Shown: piece after piece, positions 25,396-37,827 of the stretch
Layout: each line of letters opens with the position of its first letter
Position numbering within the stretch: the first letter of the stretch is position 1
From: Pezizomycotina sp. ARF18
Lineage: Eukaryota > Ascomycota
Reading direction: 5' to 3'
Assembly: GCA_002224055.1 (NCBI GenBank)
Contig: AZLU01000030.1
Location: 62,001-126,000, forward strand
DNA: 64,000 nt
Notes under the pieces: generated by a model
Database searches by the model: none
What the model was told of the DNA's origin: nothing
What the model saw: only the letters and a program-made list of their open reading frames with translations
Position numbers and translations under genes: made by a program

Positions 25396-27145
25396 TTAGC
25401 ATATAATCGTACCTCGTTCTTTAAGGATCTTCCCTCGGAGTCGCTCAAGGACCGTAGACCTCTCTAACGCCGAGAGATATTCCAATTCTGGCAGTTTTTG
25501 CTTTCTGCGCCGGCCGATGACGTGACGACTTAACGCATAAAGCGACACGAAGTCGTTGAGGTGCCTAGAGACTAGCGGTCGGCTTCCCCTTTGGATCGTA
25601 GATATCTCGGTAGCCAATCAAAAATCTCCTCGTCCCTGGCGTCACAAAGGTTTGCGAACCGAAATCGATAAGACCTTTGCAATCGCGCCTGCAAGTATCG
25701 AAAGATATTTGACAAGCGTATATCCGATACCCCTTCTCGATCACGTAGGACGATATCTTCCAGGATGAGATGGGTAAGCCGAGGAAAACATCTCAAAGTA
25801 CCGCGAAGACTACTTTGGATCCACGATAAGGAAGGGCTACAAGAAATATGGAGCTTTCGTAGGCCGGATCTCTGTAATTGAGGCCCGGTCGCCGAGCACG
25901 GAGGTACGAAGCTGAGAAGAACCTTTTGCAGGCGCAGCATGGCTTTGATGTGACTTTTTCTTGATTCCTTCTGAACGTGGGTAAGAGTTCGTTACGAATT
26001 GCTCAACGTAACTACTAGAAGCGTAGAAGAGATAATGAATCGAAATTCTGTAATTTTGCGCAAGGCTATTGCTATTCGTGTTTTTATGCCGAAATTCATC
26101 TGAGCGGCTGCTATCTCTTATGAGTCTGCCGCCATATGTGGAAACGAAAGAGGGTATGTCTTGTTCTCTAAAGAGCTTGTGAATCTCGCTAGGTCATCCA
26201 ATGAGTGATAATCTGTGCCTCCAATATTGATAACGTCCGGGAGATTCAATAGTTCGTTGTAAGTCCATAACACTCCCAACATAACTTCGGCGAGGCTGTT
26301 GTCCAGTATCTGTCGTATGGTTCGAAATTTATTCCCGAACGAATAATGAGGGCCTGAAGGCGGCGAGTGCATTGGGAGAATAATGCTTTCAAGTTGTCAA
26401 AAAAGACTATCTCGCATGCGTTCAAATGCTCTACACTAGGAGCCAAAATGTATCCAAGTGCATGATTCACCGCACTGCAGCGTATAATAGCCTCATTTGT
26501 CTCATAATGAAGGTGACGTTGCGGATACCACATTTGAGATTAACTATAGATACCAATAATGCGATAACCTTCAGCGATACTACTTAGAGAGTAGATTCTT
26601 ACCTAGACTCCGTTTTCTAAACGCAGATTGTGGAATTTGACCCCGAGAAACACTTGAAGCTTTGAGAGTCCTCCTTGTCGAAATCTGTTCTCTTTATCCA
26701 TAAAAGTATGCAGGTACAACGGCGTTGGCTCGGATGGTTAAGTATTTGATTACTTTGCTACGCCAGTCATCGCAAGCGCTGCATTTGCTTTACAGAGCGT
26801 TCCAGTCCTGAGCATATCGTAGTTTGCTCGTAGGAACATTTTCGGCACATGCATGAAATGTTTTAGAAACTAATAGGCAGCTCGCGAGGCTTTCTGGTCG
26901 CCCTGTAGATACTGTAAAATCTTTATTCACCAACAGAATGGTAGCGGAGCAGTTCGTGAGCTTGAAGCATTGCCCGCGGAATAGGTAAAGGGGCGTCTCG
27001 GATAGATGGGAAACTGGGACTCAAATACCTCGAAAACGATATCGTGGGGAAGGAGATTTTCTTGGAGTGAGGCCTCCTGGAGCGTGTTTCTGAATATAGC
27101 TTTTCTGGTGTTTTCGTCCAGCCTTCTTGAGCTTGATTTCTCCAT
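25396..27145 (-). CDS. F-box/LRR-like protein, copy A, frame-broken
   Basis: One of three related genes in 25-31 kb. The likely N-terminus at 27145 (MEKSSSRRLDENTRKAIFRN) leads to an F-box-like core LPHDIVFEVFE. A middle part near 26.25-26.5 kb reads FFDNLKALFSQCTRRLQAL, corresponding to FLNELSALLSQCNNTLAKI in copy C. Leucine-rich segments near 25.75-25.9 kb read LRKLHISCS and then RLTHLILEDIVLRD. The C-terminus ends RGKILKERGTIIC at 25396. F-box proteins act as substrate adaptors of SCF ubiquitin ligases; the LRR-like part would bind the target. The segment 26.54-26.92 kb could not be followed and may hold an intron. Several frame changes are present. Confidence 0.5.
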
Positions 27146-28250
27146 ATTGTTAGAAAATTGCAGTTCGTTGATTCACGCACGTAGATGAAAGGTCGACCTC
27201 GGAGCACCACGAATGTCAGCGAGCTCTTTATTAGGGCTTTTAACAGCTTTAAAAATGTTTTGGAAATGCCAGTTCTGCTATTGTTATATATCATGGAGCA
27301 AATTCAGAGTGAAGTCCAGAGAAAATGGAGGATGTATAAAGTTCAAAGAAAATTTTTTTTCTTAGCTGTCTTGGGTGATTGCCTTCACCACTTTTCACCA
27401 GCCTCATATATATTCTAGCCCATTTTGCTCGGCTTGTTGTTTGTTTGGCCCGAGAAGAGTAAAATGCTTTCAATCTGATAAGCCTCTACAGGGCAAACAC
27501 GGGTAAATGCAGCTGATAGATGGTGCATGCAAGGCTGATAGGTTACCGATGGCACAAACAATAGCGTTATTGCAGTCAAACAACGCAACAAAAGTTATCA
27601 TCTCTTGTAGGATATTCTAGATGCACGGAGAATGGGAGATAGATCTGGAAAACTCCTAAGTTCCCAAATGTATGGAAGGAGAGAGACTTGTGAGAATACT
27701 TATTTATATTTTATATTCTTACTATTGTAAACTTCTTCTTCTTCTTCTCGTAATTAGCTAGCAAATGAAGATATTGGTTACTACATCATCGAACTTGGGC
27801 CAACAATCCTTCCACCTCAATCAGTCCACATTCACAAATCATTGCTATTTTATGTTTCTCTGACCCGTGTAACAAACCCTCGAAAGCTAGAATGACGTCT
27901 AAGGGTGTATCGTGGTATCCGATCTTGAACTAGATCGTGAGGAAGAGTGTGTGAACTGTCCAGCTTCTCGCAATGTGAGTCCGAGTGATAGGTTCCATAA
28001 TTACCACCGCAAGCTTATAAGGACCAGCTCAATGTTTCCCGTGAAGACTTTATTAGTGATCTATAAGAATAGATTTATTAAGCTTCATTGCAACCTATTC
28101 ACCTTTAACCCACCTTGCATTTTGATACAATACCGAAGCTCGCTAGGAAAAGGGATTGAAGATCAGACTCCTCAATTTCGGTGAGATATTCCGCATAACG
28201 CAGTTTATATCGAGATATTCGCGATAGAAACCACGCCGTACTAACCAACG
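27146..28250. other. Intergenic between divergent F-box copies A and B
   Basis: Shared upstream region of two genes that point away from each other. Contains a short CTT microsatellite near 27728-27745. Short frames, such as a 90-codon plus-strand one at 27912-28184, have no recognised family. Confidence 0.45.
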
Positions 28251-29827
28251 ATGTCTCGTTTTTCCGACCAAGTTCTCCTGAAGGTATCAAGTTTTTTTTC
28301 AAGCAAATTTTGGACGCTGCTGCTAGATATCATACCCGTAGCATAACTAAATTAAATTCTCATTTACGTTAGATCTTTTCATGTCTCCGGGACGATGGCA
28401 TATGCATGCTGCGCTATATCTTAAAACGCTTTGCAGTCTTGTCGATGCCGCTATATTTCCGCAATGTCACGATGAAATCTAGGACTAGAGGTTCAATAAC
28501 GCAAATGTAGGTCTTAGCAGAATCTGCTTAGCTAGGCACATTAAACGTCTCAGTACGAACGTCCTGTCTCTAGCTCCGAAGGAATTTGTGGGAGACTATT
28601 TGTATCCTAGCCTCGACGACGATATAATTATGCAAGACGATTTTGACCAGGAGAAAATGCAGATAGAGTCCGAAAGATGTCTCCAAGTTTTGAACATTGC
28701 TGTTAAAACTGGGAAGATTACCGACAAGAATCAACTGGTGGAACTGTTTAAACAGTATTTCCCTGATATGATTTACGAGGATGAGCCGCCTACAGAACCG
28801 CTAAATCTCATGGTACCGACGGAGCAAGACTTGGGACAGAAGAGTAGCGAGTTTTTAAACTGCCTCTGCAATATACTGTCGGCGTGCCATTCCCATATCG
28901 AAGAGATGTCGTCAAATGCCATGGCCTTTCCAATAAAGGCTATGATACCCTCTGGGCGGAGCATTCACTGAAGCACTCTCAGCGGCGTTTATGGTCTATC
29001 AATATCCCTGTTTGAAATCCTTCAGCTTTTCCACCATGAATCCGTCCTGTTTAGCGCGTTTCGTAGTCCATCCTGAAATGGGCGGTCACAGTAGCTTTCA
29101 GCCTTCTCGTCTTTTCGACTCAAACTACGCCGAATCTATCCTGTATTAGTCTCGATCGGGGAGTTCAGGTCAAAATATTCAAGAACGAGTTTACCGGCAA
29201 GACCGACGATGCTTCCTAGCAAGTCACACAAGGCGCGATCGATACCTTAGTCCAAGAAGTCATTCGCGCATGAGCTCAGTTGAAAGCCTCGATATTGGAA
29301 TCTACGCCGTGGACGCGTACAAAATGGACTTTAGCAGTATCCTAGTAACTCTGCGCAAGCTTACTATTACGGAGATTCAATATGACGATAATAGCTTGCT
29401 TGAAACTCTACGGCAATGCAAAAGTATTACAGACCTAACTCTGAGAGCCCTATTGTTATCGGATAAGAGCGGAGTTGCTTAGTCTGAAGTTTGCAATACT
29501 TGCATAAAATATATGGTGAGCTAGTTTATTTCGATTTTAACCTCCTCAGCTATACCGCACACATAAAGGAGGCGATGCTTTATCAATTTGGCAACTTGAG
29601 CAAGGATTACGGTTTTGCGACCGTTCCGAGTTCCCTCGGGATTACGATGGTTTTGTGAAACTGCGAGACACGGCAATTACGTAAAGGATTGGTTGGGTCT
29701 TCCTCAGTGGAAGAAATTGTCGGTAGATTATCACGAAGATTACTACTTAGAAGTCGCCGATGAAAGCACGTGGGATGGCCTTGAAGAAGTCGCAATGGAA
29801 CTGGATACCGATCGCCAATACGTTTGA
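28251..29827 (+). CDS. F-box/LRR-like protein, copy B, frame-broken
   Basis: Start at 28251 gives MSRFSDQVLLK, matching the first helix of an F-box, followed by FFFKQILDAAARYHTRS. After a probable short intron comes VLSMPLYFRNVTMKS, typical of fungal F-box proteins, then HIKRLSTNVLSLAPKEFVGD. The longest open part (28588-28971) contains KSSEFLNCLCNILSACHSHI, matching copy C. A leucine-rich part near 29.3-29.46 kb reads LRKLTITEIQYDD and SITDLTLRALLLSD. The C-terminus near 29.68-29.83 kb reads WLGLPQWKKLSVDYHEDYYL and ends DTDRQYV. Predicted role: SCF substrate adaptor. Frame changes are frequent. Confidence 0.55.
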
Positions 29828-30318
29828 AGGAAGTAACGCATACCGGAACAAAGCGGCTCATGGGCCCGGGACCGATATCACTAAATGAAAGAGATCTCAT
29901 ACTCAGATTTCTTAAAAAAAAAAGAGGAGTGATACATAGTTTGCCTGCAAGAGGATCATGTATTTTAGAAAGTGACTTAATCCTACCTACACTTGAGCAT
30001 ATTAGAAATTTTCTTGAGTCCCCAAACGGATTTCCCAATTCAAAGGCTTTCTATTCATATACACCCGTTCCGCAAACATTTAAAGACCAACATTTATTGC
30101 TAGTAGAGTCACCCTTGTAGTTTACGCCTTATATGCAATATCTATTGCGTAATTGCTCTAATTTTGCTACTGTTTCTCTAACTTCTAATCCCGATCTTTT
30201 AGGGATGTGCCTGTGCTGTGTTGTGAGTTACTTCATGCCCTGCTGTTTAATACAGTATGGAAGCTGAGTACCTTGAGTACGTCGACTTCATTCCAAATTG
30301 AATTCACCAATACCGATA
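29828..30318. other. Intergenic between convergent F-box copies B and C
   Basis: 3' ends of two converging paralogues. A 98-codon plus-strand frame at 29824-30120 overlaps the end of copy B and has no recognised family. Confidence 0.4.
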
Positions 30319-31381
30319 TCAGAGTCTGAGAGCTCTCGGCATATTCAAGCTTGAATGCCCGTATTCAATATTATTCCAGTCCTTCGTAGTCATCACTCTC
30401 AAATATCGCTTCCTCTGATATTTAACAGACAAGAGTTCGCAGTTAGGAAGTTCGAGCTCTTTTCGTCTAGCCGAGACTAGATCTCGAAGCCATTGAAACT
30501 CTATATAATCTTCCTTGTATGCAGATATTAAAGGGCGTTTCAGCTCCTCTATCTCATCGAAGTATACCAAAATCTCGTCTGAAATATCGTTTTCGTAACA
30601 TAAATTTTCGAATTCAAAGCGCGTGAGCTGTTTTAAATATTCCGAGCAGGTCTGGAATGTCACCGCCCAATTGAGCTTGAGGACTGTCCGTCATGATAGA
30701 CTTAAGAGTCAAAGTTGAAAGGCTGGGGCAACTTTTCAGGATATTAACCAAGCCCCGGAGTCCGATATAAAGATCATGTATAGAAAGGCTTCGCAAGTCA
30801 TTATGCTTTATGCTGACGAAGAAGTCGTCAAGTAGATAAGTCGAAGTTCGAAGTGCTCTTAGCATTTCATCTTCGTTACAAGGCTCCTAAGCGGTCGAAG
30901 AGCTTCCTTCATATTCTCTTTTTTGTCTATTAACTCCTTTGGGTGATCTCGCTGGTGCGGTCGTCAACCATTGAGATTGAAAGTTGCTTTAGACAGGACA
31001 TGATGGGTGAGGAGAAGAGATTTTCCAATATTCTTGAGTTTTCGCAAGCAGAGTGTTTACTGCCATTCCTTCCTTCTCAACTTTGCCGGCAAGGTAGCCT
31101 AAAGAGCTCTCGGGAAAGCGTTGCAGGATATATTCGAGGCTGAAGGAGTCGATTATCTCGAGCGACATGTGCCCATTATTGGCAGAGAAAACACCAATAA
31201 CGCCATGGAAGCATTTTATTAGTGTTTCATTCCAGATTTGGTCAATTTCATTGATGGTCGTATGCTCGATGGCAATTTTAGCGAGCGTATTATTGCATTG
31301 AGAAAGTAGCGCGGATAATTCGTTTAAAAATTCCTCACTACTTTTCACAATGTCCGAATACGCTGGAGTCCAGATCGGCAT
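30319..31381 (-). CDS. F-box/LRR-like protein, copy C, frame-broken, 5' end uncertain
   Basis: Minus-strand coding from about 31381 starts MPIWTPAYSDIVKSSEEFLN and continues ELSALLSQCNNTLAKIAIEH, aligning with copies A and B. The leucine-rich part (30614-30865) reads LRSLSIHDLYIGLRGL and SLSTLTLKSIMTDS. The C-terminal part (30319-30663) has LTRFEFENLCYENDI and WLRDLVSARRKELELPNCEL. The F-box itself was not found. Upstream, 31470-31737 on the same strand stays open (TAANDLDDGSSTEKIAGEDD) and may be its N-terminal exon. The copies are similar in architecture but clearly diverged in sequence, so the duplication is not recent. Confidence 0.5.
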
Positions 31382-32470
31382 TTGCTATTGTTTTAGCCCT
31401 CTCCTGAATCTGATAAGTTGGTGTTGTGTACGTGTAATAAATATGTTGTACCAAATGCTGTCATTCTGAGTTAGTTGTACTGATTGATTTTCCATGCCTT
31501 TGGTGTCCGCAATAGGATTTTCTGTTTCGCTCCTATCGTGAAAAGACTGTTGCGACTGATGGCCATCTTTCCTTGATTCCTGTGAAATGTCGTTTGTACC
31601 GAATAAATCAACTTTTCGTCATTATCTTGTGCGTCAGGTCCCACCTTATTAGAGTTTTCGGGTTTTGCATCGACGTCGTCTTCTCCGGCGATTTTCTCGG
31701 TGGAAGATCCATCGTCTAGATCATTTGCTGCAGTCTAAATGTTCTAGAGAAGTGAGATACAATTTGGGAACAATCGCGTCGCTTTTATTGTCAAGGATTT
31801 AATGAATCTCCCTTTCCAGTTTCTACTAGAGCTTCATTTGCGCGGTCGATCTTTCGCGCTCTGAACAAATTGTAACGTTTCTGAAAATAACGGTCCTACA
31901 AGCAGCGAAAGTATTTTGAAAACAAGGCGTATTGGAGAGACATCTTAATCCTCATCGAAATATCCGAAGATCTAAAGCAGAGTCAGAACTCGCAGCGAAA
32001 GACGGTTACCCTTTGTCGAAAAAAGGAACTTACCTCAAAAAGGATCTCATTGGGCAGCGACAGCGCAGTCATATTCAGCAAGGGTAGGGGAAATTTTGAG
32101 CTGTCCCCGACGCAGTAAATGAATTTCTCATTCGATTGTAGTGTGATAGAGTAGTTTAGAATCTCTTGGATAATGTTCAGTAATAGGAATACGTCTAGAA
32201 ATAGCCTCGGATAGAGATTTAGGTGTAGAAGTTATCAAGACAGGCAAAGAAAGCAAAGAGAATGTTTTAGATTAACTCCGCTATATCTTGCGTTAAAATC
32301 TTATAGAACTCAGGCTTGATCACCAGCAACTTCCAGAGTTGTCCTCTTCCACGGGAAAAGTTTCTAGGCACACGAAATAAACAATAATTTAATTGTCCGT
32401 ATAAATAAAGTTATGGAGGAATCTTTTGGTCGCTTCTAGTACAGAGCCGAAAGAGCTATCGCAGATTTCC
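31382..32470. other. Intergenic with a possible upstream exon of copy C
   Basis: Apart from the open minus-strand segment at 31470-31737 mentioned for copy C, no coding evidence was found up to the BTB gene's 3' end. Confidence 0.35.
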
Positions 32471-34032
32471 CTAGTTTCTGAATTGTGGCCTGTATCGCAT
32501 GAAATCCTCTGGGGACAGGCCCTTCACATGATCCCTTTCCAGCTGCAACAACTTCTTCAGATCCTCCATGCAGCGCCGTACGCCACCTAGGCGGACTACC
32601 CCTACCAGTATGCGCCTCCTTAGTACCTGTAACTCTTCTAGTTCACTAAAAAGACGTTTCAAGCTATGATTCCAGCCCTGGACCGGCGCTCGCCTCAGAT
32701 ATTGAGACAATTCTTCCTTTTCAAAAACCGGCGGAAAGATCCACAGGCCATGCTAAGACACCGCTCGGTGCAAGCGTACAATACAAAGCAGACGAAGTTA
32801 TCGAACTGGACGCTGTCGTACGTGTATCTGTACCTGGAAATGCATCGGATTCGAACCTGATTCAGAAGCCTGTCGCTCGTCTAGCTTTTTCTCGAAGGCT
32901 TCTAGGATACGGAAGACTCTTTGGAGAATTATTTGGCGGCGCTCTAGAATGGCCTCTACGATATCGATTTTGTCAATATCATCGTTAAATTTTTTTTTTC
33001 TTTCTTTCTTTCTTTCTTTCTTTTTGTCAAATTGCAGTGGAGAGTCGCCATGAATATTTCTGCGTACCTAAAATTTTATGAGGTATCAAACCACCACTGA
33101 TATATTCTTTATCCAAAACCAACCGATCCCGTTCTTCTATTAATTCGTTTTCAACTTCAATGAGCTTAGCCCGTGCCCAATCTCCGCCTCCTCTATGAGC
33201 TTTAGCGTCAAACGCTCAAAGTTCGCGTCGAACCCGAAAACCGATCCGATAAACAGCCAATTTATATACCCAGGTCCAGCGAAAGCGTAGCCCACATATT
33301 TAACCACGGTCGCGCGATCCTTGCAAGAGCAGTTGCGCAGTCGTACTTGTCACATATGACAGCGAGGTCTTCGAGCTGCTTGAACGTTACTGTCCCGGGC
33401 ACCCGTACTTCATCGTGCTTTAGGGTATTATCCAGAGTATCATTTCGAGAGTCTCGCAGTTGTCTTCCTTGAGGTTGAGAACATGGAAGATAGTGCCGTC
33501 GCTAAGCCGTGCCTCGTAACCTTGCCGGGGAAAAGGCGAGAGAGGGTCTAGCATTTGTTCCATATCGTGAAACCATTCGGAGCGAGTAGGACGCCACGCG
33601 TAGGTAGCGCGTCTCGCCTGTGTTAAGCACACCAAGAGGTCACCAAAGGCGCGGGTTGTTCCATGCCAGAGATATCTATATCGATCTATAGTACTCCCCT
33701 TAAAGGTTAAAATCAGTCTAGGCTAGAATAAAGGCGCGAAATGCGAAGCGGAATTCTGATGCGAGATCTACCTACATAGGACTCTGTCAAAGAATGTGGA
33801 ATCATTCCAGAGCTGACGCAAACACTAGCAGGTTCTAGTTTAGTATTCCATAGCTCCGTGGCAACACAGCGCTTTCGTATATCCCCATCGGTTCTATAGG
33901 TGCGAGAGTCGGAAAGGGGGTATATCCTCGATATTGGTCTCGTGTGTTCATCACCATCTTCCTGTCAGGTCCAGGATCAGAGTAGGACCAGTCTGAGGCT
34001 GATGCTAGAGTAGAGGACGAGATATCTGACAT
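32471..34032 (-). CDS. BTB/POZ-domain protein, frame-broken
   Basis: Fungal BTB proteins often act as Cul3 adaptors. The N-terminal Ser-rich tail starts at 34032 (MSDISSSTLASASDWSYSDP). After a probable intron between about 33640 and 33830, the BTB fold is seen near 33280-33520: ARLSDGTIFHVLNLKEDNCE, TLEMIL, then VTFKQLEDLAVICDKYDCAT and ARIARPWLNMW. The C-terminal part has YINWLFIGSVFGFDANFERL, a family-typical helix, then IEVENELIEERDRLVLDKEY and a coiled-coil region (IVEAILERRQIILQRVFRIL). The last 79 codons (32471-32710) run uninterrupted to SPEDFMRYRPQFRN. At least four frame changes occur elsewhere. The gene sits between two clusters of F-box genes. Confidence 0.65.
32990..33025. repeat. 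(TTTC)n microsatellite inside the BTB gene
   Basis: A T run followed by about six TTTC units. It coincides with a point where the BTB gene's reading frame is lost, so it may mark an intron or a low-quality consensus spot. Confidence 0.8.
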
Positions 34033-35157
34033 AGGTTTTCTATTGTTTCTGCAGTGTAACTCTGTCCTTCTTATGTTACTACGTCTTGATGATCGGGCGT
34101 GTAGGTTGTGTATATCTCAAAATAATCTGAAAATACATAAATATTGTAAGTATCGATTGTAACGAGAAATGAGAAGGGATCAAAAGTAGAAACCTGGTCC
34201 TGAGAAAGCAGAACTCGCATATATACATTATATGTCCATCCCGCAACCGTTTAAACCAGTGCAGCATTCACACCTAGCCCCAGAAGGCTTTGGAAAGCAC
34301 AAGCTGTCTCTTAAATTACATTAGGCGCGTTACCTCCGTAGCTACATCGTTATACTTTTTTGATCTCTGAGATCGTAACAACGTAATCACAAATCCAGGG
34401 CTGGTGCATATCTCTTTCTGCTTATGCAACTTGACAATCCGGACGCAATCTGGGCCAAATATCAAACTGCAAGAATTCTTGTCATTACTTTTCTGTAAAA
34501 TAAACCAGCTCTCGAATTATTGCTACCTTCATTGTCCGAACCAGGCCTTGTCCGTAGCGAGATATAAGCTAGGTACCTGCCCTTAGGCGGGCGTTATGGC
34601 TTGTCAGATGAAAGGTCGAGAATAACTGTGGAAAACATGACGAGAGGTATACATCTTCGATCAAGGTGGGCTATGGAACGGTGAATTTATGTCCAGATCC
34701 CTTTAAATATATTATATTATATTATACCTCAAGGGATACGTAACAGATACATAAATTCGAGGATAAGGAGCGCTCTCAAGACGAAACTCTACAGAAGGCT
34801 CGGGCGAGACGGACGAAACGGCGAGATCGGGTTCTAAACTCAGTAAGCGTTAGACGGAGTTTAGCGTTACTGTTTTGCACGCGGTAACACTGTGCCGCTG
34901 CTAGGCTTTAAATTGAGCCTCGTGATATATCTGTTGGCCAACGTCAAAGCTTCTTCTTCGCCTATTAACAGGAAAAATATCCGAGAAACTGATCCTCTCT
35001 CGCATAGTATATAATAAGTCTAAACGTCAGACTTGAACGAGCCTTTTGGTTTCTTTCCTCTTATCCTTCTAGCATTTCTCCTCATCCCCGCCTTTTCTAG
35101 GTTTTAAATATACCTCCGACCATCGATCATACTTGAGCATCTGGTATTCCACAGTCG
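34033..35157. other. Intergenic, no gene seen
   Basis: Upstream region shared by the divergent BTB and F-box genes. Contains a TATAT tract near 34709-34727. Short frames at 34079-34267 and 34404-34586 look like chance. Confidence 0.45.
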
Positions 35158-36120
35158 ATGACTACATTCTACGATATCCCCGCCGGAATCCTGCTCGAGA
35201 TCTTCATCCATCTCGACTACTTCACGCTGAACAAGATCCGCACGGTCTGCCGCCTGTTCGATGTCATGATCCAAGGCACGAGGGAGGAGACTTGCCGAGA
35301 TCCTCTTCCGACACATACCGCGGCGGCGGTTCACGCCCAGGCGGCAACTTCCGACGCCAACAATCCAAGCGGCGACAACGGCAATAAAACCGAATACATC
35401 TACGAATTCCACCCTTGCATCCCCTTCCTCGTCGCGAAGTACCATGCCTCCGAAATCCAGCTCAGCGGGTCTCTAGGAAGGAGAAGTTCATGGAAGTCGA
35501 GAGATCGGCTTCCTGAAATCCGATCCCGAGGCGGAGAAATTCATATCCTTGGAATCAACCACGCTGGGTCGGAACAGGCGCTTTCGAGGGTATACCGGCC
35601 GAGAGTTCTGGGCTTCGGAAGATGATCTGTTCAACAGGCTGCCGTTCGTCATCTATTGCGGCCGAAGATTCCAAATGTCACCGTGCGCGAGCTGGTAGAG
35701 AGACTGGCTCCTTCTGAACCAGTGCGATCGGCGCGACCTATCATGCACACGCGGCCTCTAAAGACAAAGGCTACGAAGCGCTTCTGTGTATGAACATGTT
35801 CGACTGCGGTAACTCCTGCAGGGAGCAGCCCGACTACGAGTTCATGTTTAAAGATATATTCGGCGATGTCGATGTCTGCGCGAGAGTTCAAGAGAATATA
35901 TTGCCGAAGTGATAGACTGCTTGGACAGTCAGTGGTGGCCTCCCAGCAAGAAAGCTTTAACGTTAATGATCTGGCTTCGCAAGAGTTCGGCGTCCCACCT
36001 TACTTATAACGTTTACCTGCAATCTCCGAAATACAATATCATTCCGATAAAGGAGCAACAATACCTCCCTCTGAAACACAGAAACACTCTGCTAATTCGT
36101 CGAGCTTATTACTGAACTGA
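35158..36120 (+). CDS. F-box protein, second family, copy 1
   Basis: Start 35158 (MTTFYDIPAGILLEIFIHLD) gives an N-terminal F-box: IPAGILLEIF, then LNKIRTVCRLFDVMIQG. The body shares landmarks with the gene at 39268: EFHPCIPFL against KLHPSLHKL, LPFVIYCG against LPFVICGG, VTVRELVERL against VTVGDLF, and DYEFMFKDIFGDV against DYFHTDVFGEW. A His/Cys segment ALLCMNMFDCGNSCREQPDY is notable. Likely SCF adaptor; the target domain is unrecognised. About three frame changes are needed, near 35490, 35665 and 35890. The end at 36120 is in the frame ending SSSLLLN; an alternative stop lies at 35911. Confidence 0.6.
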
Positions 36121-36201
36121 AACTCCACTTTTCAAATATCAATAAGCTATTATCAAAGGATATAAAGCACCTTAGAAGGCATGTGAGCTTCGTATAAGAC
36201 A

Positions 36202-36560
36202 TTAACATGCTAGCATTTCTCCTTTTGGTCGGTTGCGGCTCTGCTCTGCTTTGTCCCGCCACAATCTCCTCAAATAAGCTAGCTTTCCCAATAAATAAGT
36301 TTTATAGCTAAAACTTCGTAATTTCTTGAGTATAAATACATGCCGTTGCGAGTGTTGTACAAATATAAGAAGCTTGTCAATCTTGTAAAGGATAGAGATG
36401 CCTGCGGACAATCTATTAAGGGTGCTCAGCCGAATCACGGATCGGCTTTGAGGCAAATCTAACTCCTCTTTAGATATCATTGCATTTATGCACACGGCTT
36501 CCAAAGCAGTAATAATGATTCCCAGGCCCTTCGAGAGATCTTCCGGCGGTTTGAATAATC
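36202..36560 (-). CDS. Unrecognised helical protein fragment
   Basis: A minus-strand frame stays open for about 119 codons. An ATG at 36504 gives MEAVCINAMISKEELDLPQS; codons upstream of it (FKPPEDLSKGLGIIITAL) also look coding. The rest is strongly helical and basic (KLLIFVQHSQRHVFILKKLR), ending RNRPKGEMLAC. It is convergent with the F-box gene at 35158. No family was recognised. Confidence 0.35.
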
Positions 36561-36804
36561 ACGAAACAAACAAGAAAAGAAGCGTTGTGGTTAATCCTCG
36601 CCAACCTATCTCCTCCTTAATGTAAGTTTAGAAGCAAATAGACGTCTGCCGAAGGAGGTGAATCTATGGTGGGCTCTCGTCTTAGGCGAGGCACCTCGGG
36701 AACTGCAGTCTGTGTATGAGATATAAAATAAGCTTACGAAAGGTTCCGCGAAGGTATGCTTCAGCTTCCGGGTATTGTAAGACGACCTCCGTGCCGGTGG
36801 CCGA

Positions 36805-37133
36805 TTAAATGGTCGAAACCACGAATGCTAAAGATGTGAGAGTTTTTGGGAGCTCAGGGGCATGAATGGTGTCAGGAAACGTTTGCAAAGTGGATCCAGC
36901 AGCTTGTGCTTGTCCCAGAAAGCCTTTAACGTAGGTCCAACCATGAATTCGCAATGCATTATTTGACCACTCAGCCGTATCGTTCGGAGCCAAAAAGGTA
37001 TGGATGTAAGGTTATTGGGCGACGGCTGTGAGGTATTGAACTCAAGAACAAGGATGCCCCATAAATTTCTCCAAATAGGGAGAACTTCTGCGTCAGGGTT
37101 TCTTCCCTGTCTAAGAGGCCTCAAGATCCGCAA
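36805..37133 (-). CDS. Unrecognised gene fragment, possibly F-box/LRR C-terminus
   Basis: Minus-strand coding begins LRPLRQGRNPDAEVLPIWRN and continues LWGILVLEFNTSQPSPNNL. After one T insertion or deletion near 36995 it reads LAPNDTAEWSNNALRIHGW, then VKGFLGQAQAAG, ending LTSLAFVVSTI. The break lies in a run of five T. The style resembles C-terminal parts of fungal F-box proteins, but no domain is certain. Confidence 0.35.
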
Positions 37134-37279
37134 ATTCAGATTTAAAGATGCCCAAAGAATGAACGCAAGATGAAGGAAGTGCTAATATTCCTTCTGACTA
37201 GTCCGTTTCTTCTGCCATGATCGATAGTTAGCTGTCCCTTGGCGACTGATTCTAGAGCGGCAGCGGCTCTGTACTCAGG

Positions 37280-37767
37280 TCACGCGGAGTGAGCCCATGA
37301 TAGGACGAATGGCCTGCATTGATCGACAGATCCAAGTTGGTCCCGGCCGAACGATGGATGAGATAACGTCGTTGCTAGAAAAGCACTCGCAAATCTGGTC
37401 CGGACAGATGTATCTAGGTTATTTGAGGGCCTCGACTTCCACTTCATTTTCCTCACTTCCCCCTCTTCCATCTTCCCCTCCTCCCTTGCCCCCATTATCT
37501 CCAACACTATATCGCTGCCGTCGCTGCCGTCGCTGCCGTCGCTCCCACTAGCACCGTCTATTTCATGACATTATCAGCACCCGATGCTCCTGGAACGTCG
37601 GCGCCTCCATCTGCTTCCCTATAACTCCCGTCCGTATAATCTTCCCGGAGACCTCTCCCAGCTTCCCATCCCCGCAGCCCTGGATTTGTCGCCGCCGCCG
37701 TTTTGATATTCTTCTTTTTCTTGACCTGGACCACCTCATTGACCTTGCTAGGACCCTGTAGTGTCAA
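37280..37767 (-). CDS. Unrecognised protein with Asp-Gly-Ser repeat
   Basis: From 37767 the minus strand reads MTLQGPSKVNEVVQVKKKKN, then a Gly/Asp/Ala-rich region. It continues in a shifted frame with tandem DGS units encoded by the repeat at 37513-37543, a charged tract EEGKMEEGEVRKMKWKSR, and an end at 37280 (PFVLSWAHSA). The opposite strand over the same region is also open but gives only a proline/arginine low-complexity product. No family was recognised. Confidence 0.3.
37513..37543. repeat. Short tandem repeat CGCTGCCGT x3.4
   Basis: Three complete 9-base units and part of a fourth, perfect. On the minus strand they encode Asp-Gly-Ser units. Confidence 0.85.
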
Positions 37768-37827
37768 GATTAGGTCATGTTTTGCCTATCTTTCCTACCT
37801 CCTAGGCTTTTTCGACCCTCCCGGAGC

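Noticed and set aside
26725-26775. tRNA-like phrase on the plus strand
   Set aside because: A tRNA-like GGATGGTTAAG string exists but no acceptor stem, T-arm or anticodon arm can be folded.
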